Assembly (NCBI GenBank): GCA_028532915.1
Contig: JAQQAI010000033.1
Span: 1 to 43,851 of the forward strand
From: Sphaerochaetaceae bacterium
GTDB lineage: Bacteria; Spirochaetota; Spirochaetia; Sphaerochaetales; Sphaerochaetaceae
DNA: 43,851 nt
Reading direction: 5' to 3'
The position numbers and the translations under genes are program-made. The notes below the pieces were generated by a model, which ran no database searches, had not been told where the DNA came from, and saw only the letters and a list, made by a program, of their open reading frames with translations. Positions 15,660 to 24,126 of the stretch are shown here, piece after piece. How positions within the stretch are numbered: the stretch's first letter is position 1; the number at the start of each line of letters is the position of its first letter.

Positions 15660-16520
15660 ATGACAATTCGGTATCTGGAAATCTTCATAGCTGTTTGTGA
15701 GCACAGAAGCACAGTAAAAGCTGCTTCAAGACTGCATATCAGTCAGCCGGCAGTATCTCTTGCGGTCAAAGAACTTGAATCCTACTACAAAATCCGCCTT
15801 TTCGACCGTATCGGGAGAACTCTCGTGCTTACCGAGAACGGAAAGACCTTTCTGGAAAGAGCGAAGACGATCGTGTCGATGTTCAACACACTCTCTTCAA
15901 TAGATGAGCAGAAAGTCAGTGTGGGAGCTTCGATTACAATAGGCACCTATATGATGCCACAACTGGTGAAAGAACTGCAGGAGAGTGATCCCGAGATGGT
16001 TGTATCGACTATCGTGTCGGATTCCATCAGTGTAGTGAAAGCTATTAGGGAGGGAAGGGTCGACCTGGGCCTGATAGAAACTCCCCTTGCCGAAACAGAT
16101 GATATCTACGCAAAACCTTTGATGAATGATTCACTTGTCGCCGCCTGTTCACATTCTCATCCTCTTTGCACATCAGAAAGGATAAGCATTGAGGAGCTTT
16201 CGGGATACCGGTTGTGCGTGAGAGAAAAAGGGTGTGCCTCACGAAACATCATCGATGCACTTTTTGAGAGAAATGGAGCAGATATGAAGGTTTCATATGA
16301 GAGTATCAGTAATCAGGGTATCGTCGAGGCTGCGAGAAATGGAATCGGAGTCGCCATTTTGCCGACACTATGGGTAACGAACAATGATCTACATCCTGTC
16401 TGGATCGATGAAAAAGAGGTACAAAGGAGATATTCATTGATCTGCCTGAAACAAAAAAAGATGACAAAAGCCATGAAGGCAGTCGAAGAGAAACTCTTCT
16501 CCCCTCTTCTTTCACAATGA
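15660..16520 (+). CDS. LysR-family transcriptional regulator
   Basis: A 286-residue regulator. The winged helix-turn-helix occupies about residues 1-60 (MTIRYLEIF start, ISQPAVSLAVKELE recognition helix) and the effector-binding domain follows. AAGGA lies 9 nt before the ATG. Divergent from the chrA pair and thus most likely its regulator. The inducer is not predictable. Confidence 0.9.
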   Translation: MTIRYLEIFIAVCEHRSTVKAASRLHISQPAVSLAVKELESYYKIRLFDRIGRTLVLTENGKTFLERAKTIVSMFNTLSSIDEQKVSVGASITIGTYMMPQLVKELQESDPEMVVSTIVSDSISVVKAIREGRVDLGLIETPLAETDDIYAKPLMNDSLVAACSHSHPLCTSERISIEELSGYRLCVREKGCASRNIIDALFERNGADMKVSYESISNQGIVEAARNGIGVAILPTLWVTNNDLHPVWIDEKEVQRRYSLICLKQKKMTKAMKAVEEKLFSPLLSQ

Positions 16521-16699
16521 AAAGCACCTCAGATTTCAAAAAAATAGTGATAACATCCTCTCTGCTATCATCCGCAAAAGGAAATAATCAAAAGATAATG
16601 GTTCCTGATTCATTGCAAATGAAGTTTACGAAATCTGCAGGGAGAACCCCCTGCCTCTTCTATGAACAGAAAGAGATATCCGTAGCGATCAAGGCAGGG
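16521..16699. other. Gap between convergent LysR and response-regulator genes
   Basis: No gene is seen. The only structure is a 6-bp hairpin at 16637-16654 (GCAGGG with CCCTGC), followed on the plus strand by a short pyrimidine run. It may end LysR transcription but is weak. Confidence 0.4.
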
Positions 16700-17506
16700 T
16701 CAGGTAGACATTCCTCCTTTCTTATATTCCAGCGGAGTCATCGCAAAATGTGTTTTAAATATTTTACAAAAATAACGATAGTCCTTATATCCGACTTTCT
16801 CTGCCACCTGGTATACTGTCAAAGTCTTCTCTTTCAACAGAAACGATGCTTTGTTCATCCTGTAAGTAGTCAGATATTCTAAAAAAGTATACCCAAGATA
16901 CGTTTTAAAGTGCTCTATCAGCCCTCGTTCGCTGATTCCGAGGTATTGTGCGATATCGGAAGCCTTCAGATGTTCACTATAGTGTTTTTCAATGATGCTG
17001 ACAGCATCCTGAACATAAGATTCACGATAATCGCTTGGAAGAGGGTCAGTCAGTATGGGCACTTTCTGCATCCTACCTTCCAGAGTCTCAAGTTTCTTTT
17101 CAATAGATTGCTCGTTCTTTTTCTGTTCGATAGACTCTACGGTTCGTGCCAGCACAGAATATAATTCCTCCGGATTAACAGGTTTCAGGATATATCCTTT
17201 CACTCCATACTCCACAGCTTTCTGTGCATATGAGAATTCAGGATGCCCGGATATGATAATGAATTCCGGGGTATTTTTCATTGAAGACAAATCTTTTATC
17301 ATTTGCAGACCATCTTTTCCCGGCATGGCGATATCAGCAATGACTATATCTGGATTCAGTTTTCTGACCATCACTTCCCCATCACTTCCATTATCGCTTT
17401 CTCCAATTACTCTCAGGTGTAATTTTTCCCATTGTGTAGTCACAATGATACCTTTTCGCAACACGTCTTCATCCTCAACAACTAGAACCTTAAGTATTGA
17501 ATTCAT
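16700..17506 (-). CDS. YesN-type response regulator with AraC output domain
   Basis: A 268-residue protein with a receiver domain (about 1-125), a linker, and a C-terminal AraC-type double helix-turn-helix (about 165-265). Asp58 in IVIADIAMPG is the phosphate acceptor, acidic residues Glu11 and Asp12 are near the N-terminus, and the conserved lysine is in GYILKPVNPEEL. The start overlaps the stop of the histidine kinase (ATGA). As last gene of the ABC operon it most likely activates that operon. Confidence 0.92.
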   Translation of the reverse strand: MNSILKVLVVEDEDVLRKGIIVTTQWEKLHLRVIGESDNGSDGEVMVRKLNPDIVIADIAMPGKDGLQMIKDLSSMKNTPEFIIISGHPEFSYAQKAVEYGVKGYILKPVNPEELYSVLARTVESIEQKKNEQSIEKKLETLEGRMQKVPILTDPLPSDYRESYVQDAVSIIEKHYSEHLKASDIAQYLGISERGLIEHFKTYLGYTFLEYLTTYRMNKASFLLKEKTLTVYQVAEKVGYKDYRYFCKIFKTHFAMTPLEYKKGGMST

Positions 17507-19230
17507 ACCGTGTGATCCTCCTTTATCCGAATGACTACCTGTGTACCATTATTTATTTTTGTATCAATCATGATGGTAGCACGGTTTCCATAATACAAAT
17601 CCAACCGACGAACGATATTCTGTATTCCTGATCCTCCTTCCGCAACATCCTTGAGCTCATGGAATTGACATAATGACCGGGCAAGTTCGGGTTTCATACC
17701 CAGACCGTTGTCAATAATCCTGAAGATAATTGTATTATGTTCTTTCACGACTGATAAATCGAGAAAACCTCCCCCCGGTTTCTTCTCTATACCATACATG
17801 ATAGCATTTTCAACTAGAGGTTGGATCAGAAACCTCGGTATCATTATATTCTCAACGGAAGGGTCGATGTGGATATCGGTTTTCAGTCTTGCACCCAATC
17901 TCCTTTTCTGGAGGGCAAGATATTTCTGAATGATATCGAACTCTCCTTTAATCGTGACAGCTCCTTTACCAAGATCCAGTGTCCCTCTCAACAATGCTCC
18001 CAGTTCAACAACAGTCTGTGAAGCATCTTCTATCTGTCCCAGAAGAATGTACCATTTAATCGTCTCCAGACAATTGAAAATAAAATGAGGATTTGTCTGA
18101 GCCTGAAGAGCTTTCAGTTCTGATGTTCTCAGGCTCTGCTCTTTTTTTGTACTGACATCTATCAGGTGTTTCATTTTCTTTGTCATGGCGTTTACGCTTT
18201 TTGCAAGATCACCAAATTCATCCTTTCTGTTAGTAACTGTTCGTGCCGAGAAATCTCCTTCACTCACTCTCTCGAGACATTGGACCACCTCGTTTAAAGG
18301 TTTTGACGCTCCTTTGGATACAGAGAAGGCAAAAATCAGACAGATAATGGTCATTACACTCGTAAGAGCAATTATGATGACAGCCACCAGATGAGTAATG
18401 GAATTGATCTGGACCAACTGGGAGTATTCCAGAATATAAAAAGGAAATATGGAGCTTTTCACCAGTGAAAAGATATAGAAATCATTCACGATTCCCAAAG
18501 GAGGTTCAGAAGTTGAGTTGTTTTTTGTATCTTTTACGAGAGTAAACGCCACTGTATCAGGAATATCTCCGTAAAGATCCCTTTTTTCGATCAGAAATTC
18601 ATCGAGCATTGCGAGATTATGGTTAGCCGATTCAAAAGAATTATTGATTAGAAAACGGATCTGGTCTTCATAGACATCGATGAGGACGATACCTGCCAAT
18701 GACCCGTTCTCATCGAGCTTCGTCTGAGCAAGTGTAAAAAAGCGACCTGTAGCATCATCATTCTCGTGATAATATATGACCGGATTTCCTTCTGCCTTGA
18801 GTGCTTTTCTGAGGACTCCCCAGTTACGATATCTTTCTATGTAATATTCTTGTGGAGTTCTTACGGTATTGACGAGGACCTTGCCATCGGGACTTATCAC
18901 ATGAATATCCGGTTTAATGCTCATACCTGTGAACAGAAGATATAGATTATCATATATTTCTGCAGAAGATTCGTTAAGAGTTTCCATAGAACCCTCAAAC
19001 AAAGAAGAGAAAGCCGTATCGTGAATGATCGCATCTGATATCGATACGAACTCACGAATGAATTCTTCCATCTGATTCGTTGCATGACGAGCAAATTGAA
19101 CTGATTCTGTACGAGTCTTCTGAACAAGAATGCGTTTAGTGATAGTGTAGGAAATAGGTCCCAGTATCAGAAGGGGAAGAACTCCGATCAGAAGAAAAGA
19201 TAACAATAATTTATAGAAATACCTTCTCAT
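17503..19230 (-). CDS. YesM-type sensor histidine kinase
   Basis: A 575-residue membrane kinase: helix at about 8-30, an extracytoplasmic sensor domain (about 35-275), helix at 281-303, HAMP, then the His_kinase domain with His382 in NPHFIFN and an HATPase with DNGLGM and GGSGIQN. The ATG at 19230 is preceded by GGGAGG at 14 nt, which is too far for comfort. An in-frame TTG at 19236 lies 8 nt from the same box and may be the true start. Either start lies within the end of the phosphatase gene (about 20 nt overlap), indicating coupled translation. It presumably senses the ABC transporter's substrate or its binding protein. Confidence 0.9.
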   Translation of the reverse strand: MRRYFYKLLLSFLLIGVLPLLILGPISYTITKRILVQKTRTESVQFARHATNQMEEFIREFVSISDAIIHDTAFSSLFEGSMETLNESSAEIYDNLYLLFTGMSIKPDIHVISPDGKVLVNTVRTPQEYYIERYRNWGVLRKALKAEGNPVIYYHENDDATGRFFTLAQTKLDENGSLAGIVLIDVYEDQIRFLINNSFESANHNLAMLDEFLIEKRDLYGDIPDTVAFTLVKDTKNNSTSEPPLGIVNDFYIFSLVKSSIFPFYILEYSQLVQINSITHLVAVIIIALTSVMTIICLIFAFSVSKGASKPLNEVVQCLERVSEGDFSARTVTNRKDEFGDLAKSVNAMTKKMKHLIDVSTKKEQSLRTSELKALQAQTNPHFIFNCLETIKWYILLGQIEDASQTVVELGALLRGTLDLGKGAVTIKGEFDIIQKYLALQKRRLGARLKTDIHIDPSVENIMIPRFLIQPLVENAIMYGIEKKPGGGFLDLSVVKEHNTIIFRIIDNGLGMKPELARSLCQFHELKDVAEGGSGIQNIVRRLDLYYGNRATIMIDTKINNGTQVVIRIKEDHTV

Positions 19231-20041
19231 TCTCAATACGGCTTCCTCCCTTCTGATATATTTCCCGAACAACGGAAGTATACCACAAGTGAAGCTGGTT
19301 ATTCGTCACAATAATGTTCCCTGAAAATTTTATCTCCGGTTCAAAAAATGACAATCGCCCGCCGGCTTCGCTGACTATCACAAAGCCTGCAGCAACATCA
19401 TGATATTTCAATCCGTATTCGAAATAACAGTCAGCTTTTCCGTCAGCAACATAACTGAGATGGAGTGCAGCTGATCCGAAATCACGAACATCTCCGGTCT
19501 CAATGCACATCCGTCTTATCATTTCAGAATACGTATCAATAAAATGAGGATACCGCAGAGGAGGTGATATGATTGTCAATGCATCTTTAACCTCACTCTG
19601 AGATGAACATGTTATTCTGGTCTCATTTCTATATGCCCCTCTCCCCCGAACAGCCCAATACAGATCATCATGCACAGGAGAATAGACAACCCCCAATAAA
19701 GGGACATATTTTTCTGTTTCATAGGCGATACTTATCGTATAACCGGCAATCCCGTGAACATAATTATTGGTGCCGTCGATCGGATCGATTATCCACGTAC
19801 CCCCGTCTCCATACCTTTCGATACCGGTTTCTTCTCCCTGGAAATTATCTGATGGAAATTGTTCATGAAGATAATTCTTTATAATTCTTTCACTTTCAAG
19901 ATCCATCAGAGTGACTACATCACTTTTTCCTTTGAAAGAAGTCCCCAATTCGGACAACTGTTTTTCTTTGATCATGGCACCTGAAGTTTTCGCAATCTTC
20001 TTCGCAGCCTCCAGTCGTTCTGTTATGTCTGTAAAACTCAT
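19211..20041 (-). CDS. Inositol monophosphatase-family phosphatase
   Basis: A 276-residue Mg2+-dependent phosphatase. The metal ligands are visible: Glu70 and Glu71 in GEET, Asp86 and Asp89 in DPIDGTNN, and an aspartate in the C-terminal YHDVAAG. The family covers inositol phosphates, fructose-1,6-bisphosphate, histidinol phosphate and 3'-phosphonucleotides. Placement between an ABC permease and its two-component system suggests that it removes phosphate from the imported compound or its product. No signal peptide, so cytoplasmic. Confidence 0.88.
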   Translation of the reverse strand: MSFTDITERLEAAKKIAKTSGAMIKEKQLSELGTSFKGKSDVVTLMDLESERIIKNYLHEQFPSDNFQGEETGIERYGDGGTWIIDPIDGTNNYVHGIAGYTISIAYETEKYVPLLGVVYSPVHDDLYWAVRGRGAYRNETRITCSSQSEVKDALTIISPPLRYPHFIDTYSEMIRRMCIETGDVRDFGSAALHLSYVADGKADCYFEYGLKYHDVAAGFVIVSEAGGRLSFFEPEIKFSGNIIVTNNQLHLWYTSVVREIYQKGGSRIENEKVFL

Positions 20042-21717
20042 ACCACACTTCCTTTCCCTTTGGTAAACTTGTTGAAGATAATCAACGAAATGATTGTCGC
20101 AAAGGTAAGAATACTGGCAAGAGCTGCTGCTGTTCCATACCCGTCTTTCATTATTTCGGTATAGATTGCTACAGAGATCGTGCCGGTTCTTCCAGAATAG
20201 AGTATCAAAGTAGAGCTTAGCTCGTTTATCGTAGCTATCCAGCTGAGAATAGCTCCGGAGAGAACGCCGGGGAGCATAAGAACTGCCGTAATCTTGAAGA
20301 ATGTCTTCAAAGGAGATACCCCCAGATTGATTGATGCCTCTTCAGAGGACAAGTCAAGCTGATAGAGGATTCCGGTACTTGATCTGATAATGTATGGAAT
20401 CTTCCTGATAGTATAGGAAACAATCATTATGACTGCTGTTCCGGTTAGAATAAGCGGAGGCTTGTTGAATGCCATGATAAGAACGATACCAAGAACAGCC
20501 CCCGGGATGACGTAAGGCGACATCAGGATAAAATCGAGTACCGAAGAGAGTCTCGATCTTCTTCTGACGATAATATAAGACGAGAACATTCCAATGATAA
20601 TCATGAACGCCATAGCTATTGTCGAGTAGATGAAGGTGCGTATGATGTTCGCTGAAAGTTTGAACCAGACAGAGCGGTAACTGTTCAGACTGAACCCCGG
20701 GACAAAAAGCGGACCATGAGTTTTGATGAAAGATGTTGTAATAGTAGTAATCTGAGGAGCAAGTGCCATCAGCGCTACAAGATAACATAAGACAGTGAGA
20801 ATAGCATATGGAACAGGATTCAATTTTTTGACTTCAGGCGGCCGTAATCCGGACATATGGTAACTTTTTTTTGAGATAATCACCTTCTGAAGCAATAAAA
20901 CCAACAGTGAACAGATAATTATGACTACACTCAATGTACTTGCGACGGTGGCATTTCCACCTATTTCGCTCATATACTCTTCATATACAAGTACCGGAAG
21001 GACCTTATACCCTTCTCCTATGAGCATCGGAGTTCCAAGGTCAGCCAATGAAGTCATGAATACAATGACCGCTCCCGAAGTGATAGTCGGCATGATCAGA
21101 GGAAAAGTAACTGTTATGAGTTTTTTGAATCCGTGAACTCCAAGGTTTTCAGCAGCTTCTTCCAAAGAACTGTCAAAAGAATTCAAAGCACCTTGGACAT
21201 ACATATAAATAAATGGAAATAGTTTCAGTGTAAACACCAGTATCAGCCCGTTGAAACCATAGATTGTGGGCATCTCTATTCCGACCTGTCTTACGATGTT
21301 TGTAATAAAACCGTTTCTTCCCAGTAGGATGATCCATGAATATGCACCGATAAAAGGAGGAGACAATAGGGAAATTACAACCATCGCATTTAATATCTTC
21401 TTTCCGGGAATATTAAACCTTGCAACGACATATCCCATGGGCACACCCAGAATCAGTGCAAAGATCGTTGTTGTTATTGAGACAGCAAAACTGTTTTTGA
21501 GTGTATTGAAATAATATGGAAGCCTGAAAAAATCGATGTAGTTGGAAAGAGTGAACGCTCCTGTATCTGAAGAAGTGAAACTTCGGGTCACCAGCCCCCC
21601 CAGCGGATAAATGAGGAAAAATATCGCGAGAGCAAATAATATAAAAGTGACGATGGTCCAGAATGTGGGACGGGGAACTTTCTTTTCGATGAATGCCTGT
21701 TTTATCATATTATTCAT
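20038..21717 (-). CDS. ABC transporter permease, double-length Fe3+/AfuB type
   Basis: A 559-residue protein made of two fused permease domains. Each half carries an ATPase-docking (EAA) loop: LEEAAENLGVHGFKK in the first and SEEASINLGVSPLKT in the second. Fused permeases of this kind serve Fe3+ (FbpB), thiamine (ThiP), phosphonate and hexose-phosphate (AfuB) importers. GAGGAAGC precedes the ATG, which overlaps the ATPase stop by 4 nt. Confidence 0.9.
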   Translation of the reverse strand: MNNMIKQAFIEKKVPRPTFWTIVTFILFALAIFFLIYPLGGLVTRSFTSSDTGAFTLSNYIDFFRLPYYFNTLKNSFAVSITTTIFALILGVPMGYVVARFNIPGKKILNAMVVISLLSPPFIGAYSWIILLGRNGFITNIVRQVGIEMPTIYGFNGLILVFTLKLFPFIYMYVQGALNSFDSSLEEAAENLGVHGFKKLITVTFPLIMPTITSGAVIVFMTSLADLGTPMLIGEGYKVLPVLVYEEYMSEIGGNATVASTLSVVIIICSLLVLLLQKVIISKKSYHMSGLRPPEVKKLNPVPYAILTVLCYLVALMALAPQITTITTSFIKTHGPLFVPGFSLNSYRSVWFKLSANIIRTFIYSTIAMAFMIIIGMFSSYIIVRRRSRLSSVLDFILMSPYVIPGAVLGIVLIMAFNKPPLILTGTAVIMIVSYTIRKIPYIIRSSTGILYQLDLSSEEASINLGVSPLKTFFKITAVLMLPGVLSGAILSWIATINELSSTLILYSGRTGTISVAIYTEIMKDGYGTAAALASILTFATIISLIIFNKFTKGKGSVV

Positions 21718-22790
21718 ATCAGAGCTTCCTCTCCATTTTTGCTATAAATATTAATCCTTGATTCATCAAATGTTATTCCGATAAGATCCCCTTCTTTCCG
21801 CATTTTCAGCGTATCTTTAATATATTCATTTACCTGAATCGTCTGGTCATTCGGCAGTGAAACTTCATAATTGATAAAATCGCCCAAGAATGTAACAAAT
21901 TGGATTCTTCCATGGATTTTGCTCGATTTTTCGTCCACAATTCTGAATTCTTCAGGTCTGACCGCAAGTATAGCTTCGCCCTTATATTCTTTGCTCAATG
22001 GCATCTCAAAAACTTCATCATAAACTGTAACCTTCGATTTTTCTGAACCAGAAGTCACCATGCATGGAAGGAATGTCGAAGTACCGATAAAATTCGAGAC
22101 AAAGGTATTCACCGGTCTCGTGTAGATTGTCAAGGGATTTCCTACCTGTTGTATAGTACCCAGATTCATAACTGCAATTCGGTCTGAGATAGCCAGTGCC
22201 TCTTCCTGGTCATGGGTGACATATACTGTTGTGATCTGAAGGTTCTGCTGAATCTTCTTTATGACGGATCTCATCTCAACACGTAACTTAGCATCCAGAT
22301 TACTCAAAGGTTCATCCATCAGCAGAACATCCGGTTTGATCACGATTGCTCTGGCAAGTGCTACTCTCTGCTGCTGACCTCCGGAGAGTTTCGAAGGTTG
22401 TCTCTCTTTATATTCCAACATTTTCACCAGATCGAGGACTTCATCAACCTGCTGCTCAATTTCTTCTTTTGAAAGATTCCTTGCCTTAAGACCATAAGCA
22501 ACGTTATCAAAGACTGACAAATGTGGAAAAATCGCATAATTCTGAAAGACCATTCCAGTGTTTCTTTTATGGGCCGGTATGGAATTTATCACAGTATCTC
22601 CGAACCTGATAACTCCATCCTCAATGGTATTAAAACCTGCGATCATTCGTAAAAGGGTTGTCTTTCCGCAACCTGAAGGTCCTAACAGAGTAAAAAACTC
22701 TCCTTTTTCAATTGTCACAGAAACATTCTTGATTGCCGTAAAATCACCATAACGCTTGATGACGTTCTCAATTGACAGCATCTGACTCAT
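21714..22790 (-). CDS. ABC transporter ATP-binding protein, PotA/FbpC/AfuC type
   Basis: A 358-residue ATPase: Walker A GPSGCGKTT at 37-45, Q-loop around 83, signature LSGGQQQ at 135-141, Walker B LLMDEP at 156-161, and a C-terminal TOBE-like region that often takes part in substrate-linked regulation. The start at 22790 has AGGAG 9 nt before it; the frame is open further upstream but has no better site. A stable hairpin separates it from the binding-protein gene. Confidence 0.92.
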   Translation of the reverse strand: MSQMLSIENVIKRYGDFTAIKNVSVTIEKGEFFTLLGPSGCGKTTLLRMIAGFNTIEDGVIRFGDTVINSIPAHKRNTGMVFQNYAIFPHLSVFDNVAYGLKARNLSKEEIEQQVDEVLDLVKMLEYKERQPSKLSGGQQQRVALARAIVIKPDVLLMDEPLSNLDAKLRVEMRSVIKKIQQNLQITTVYVTHDQEEALAISDRIAVMNLGTIQQVGNPLTIYTRPVNTFVSNFIGTSTFLPCMVTSGSEKSKVTVYDEVFEMPLSKEYKGEAILAVRPEEFRIVDEKSSKIHGRIQFVTFLGDFINYEVSLPNDQTIQVNEYIKDTLKMRKEGDLIGITFDESRINIYSKNGEEALI

Positions 22791-22831
22791 CGTGAAGTTC
22801 TCCTTTATTGAGATGTTTGCATTTCGATCTG

Positions 22832-22859
22832 GCTGCAAAGGACGGTCGTCCTTTGCAGC
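22832..22859 (-). other. Intercistronic hairpin after the ABC binding-protein gene
   Basis: A perfect 12-bp stem (22832-22843 with 22848-22859) closes a GGTC loop. It has no following U-run on the transcribed strand, so it probably protects the 3' end of the binding-protein message or partly attenuates, which would give more binding protein than membrane parts. Confidence 0.75.
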
Positions 22860-22875
22860 ACTAGAGAGTGAAGAT

Positions 22876-23889
22876 CTACCGTCCTACGATCAGATCCTTC
22901 CATTGATTCATGATCCGGTCTTTATTTGCACCGACCCAGACTGTATCGTATGGTATGTCACCGAGTTCATCGTTCGGAACCATGATCTCAGGTAACTCGA
23001 TATCATTTCTGACTGTCCTTCTGTTAAGATCTCCCATTAAGGACTGGACGTCTTTGCTCAGGATGAAGTTGACGAATTTTTTGGCATTCTCCATATTCTT
23101 TGCACCTTTAACGATTGCAATAGGACTTGGAACCTTGGACGAACCTTCCACAGGATAAACAACTCTCAGGTTCGCACCAGCTCTCTGATATCTCAGAGCA
23201 GCTTCCTCATAGGTGATACCTACAGCGTACTCACCGTCAGACACCCCTTTGAACGTACCGGAAGAAGAACCTAATAGTTTGCCATCAAGGTTTTCTACGA
23301 AATCTGCCATATACTGCCAACCTACTTCATTGTCTCCTCCCATAGAAAGAAGCTGAATAATCAATGCCATGAACGCTGATCCTGATCTGGCAGGATCTGC
23401 ATGAGCTATTTTACCTTTGAACTTTGGATTCAGCAAATCAGCCCATCCGGTAGGAACATCTTCCGGTGCAACTAGTTTCGGATTATAGATAATCACCATC
23501 GGATCGATTGTTGTTCCGTGCCAATGGTTATCGGGATCTCTGGTCACATCAAAAACATTGTCCATATGATCGGTTTCAAATGGTTCAAGCAGATCGATAA
23601 TCACCTGATATGAATCAGATCCGCCTCCCCACAGAACATCCGCAAGAGGATTATCCTTCTCTGCTTTGATTCTGGAAACAAGCTCACCTGTTCCGGCGCC
23701 CACAAGATTTACCCGGATTCCAGTTCTTTCCTGAAATTCCTTGATGATCGGATCTGTCCAGTCGGCAGCATGCGAATAATACAACGTCAGTTCATTGGAT
23801 TCTTCCGCCGGTTTTTCTTCGGCACCGGCTGCGAAGACCGAAAGGGATACAGCAAGAAGCAATACCGTAAAGACTAATACCTTTTTCAT
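22876..23889 (-). CDS. ABC transporter substrate-binding protein, AfuA/FbpA type
   Basis: A 337-residue secreted protein with a signal peptide (about 1-20, cleaved after VFA) and mature N-terminus AGAEEKPAEE. The fold is that of family-1/AfuA binding proteins: LTLYYSHAADW near the start, VLWGGGSDSY, and NPKFKGKIAHADPARSG in the hinge. It lacks the run of tyrosines that clamps Fe3+ in FbpA, which favours an organic (phosphorylated or phosphonate) ligand. AAGGAG precedes the ATG. First gene of the operon. Confidence 0.85.
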   Translation of the reverse strand: MKKVLVFTVLLLAVSLSVFAAGAEEKPAEESNELTLYYSHAADWTDPIIKEFQERTGIRVNLVGAGTGELVSRIKAEKDNPLADVLWGGGSDSYQVIIDLLEPFETDHMDNVFDVTRDPDNHWHGTTIDPMVIIYNPKLVAPEDVPTGWADLLNPKFKGKIAHADPARSGSAFMALIIQLLSMGGDNEVGWQYMADFVENLDGKLLGSSSGTFKGVSDGEYAVGITYEEAALRYQRAGANLRVVYPVEGSSKVPSPIAIVKGAKNMENAKKFVNFILSKDVQSLMGDLNRRTVRNDIELPEIMVPNDELGDIPYDTVWVGANKDRIMNQWKDLIVGR

Positions 23890-23922
23890 AAAATTCTCCT
23901 TTTTAATTAATCCTTTTTAAAA

Positions 23923-23998
23923 AGTTTATGAGCGTTCTTTTCTGCCCGCAAGGAGATAATCAGGCAAATATGTCGATAAATCAGCAAAGATGTCAGCA
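23923..23998 (-). promoter_or_regulatory. Candidate activator-dependent promoter of the ABC operon
   Basis: Three imperfect direct repeats on the minus strand, TGCTGACATC (23998-23989), TGCTGATTTATC (23986-23975) and TGCCTGATTATC (23966-23955), lie directly before a weak -35 TTGCGG (23951-23946). A weak -10 TAAACT (23928-23923) follows after 17 bp. This is the geometry expected when an AraC-type regulator bound upstream helps polymerase. Confidence 0.4.
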
Positions 23999-24084
23999 TG
24001 AATTATCTAAAGATAATAGTTTTACTAATATTTTATATTACTATTCGCAATTTTTTTCGGTGTCAGATTATACAATATCTATCT

Positions 24085-24113
24085 GAAGGACAGCAGCTAC
24101 GCTGCTGTCCTTC
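24085..24113 (-). terminator. Hairpin after the GHL6-type gene
   Basis: A perfect 12 to 13-bp inverted repeat (24085-24097 with 24101-24113) starts 14 nt after the stop codon. No U-run follows, so termination would be Rho-assisted, or the stem protects the message end. Confidence 0.6.
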
Positions 24114-24126
24114 TTCAGACTATTGT

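Noticed and set aside
22876-23889. Iron-binding FbpA of an Fe3+ importer
   Set aside because: No evident cluster of tyrosine ligands, no Fur-like box seen upstream, and the operon contains a phosphatase and YesMN pair; kept only as an alternative.
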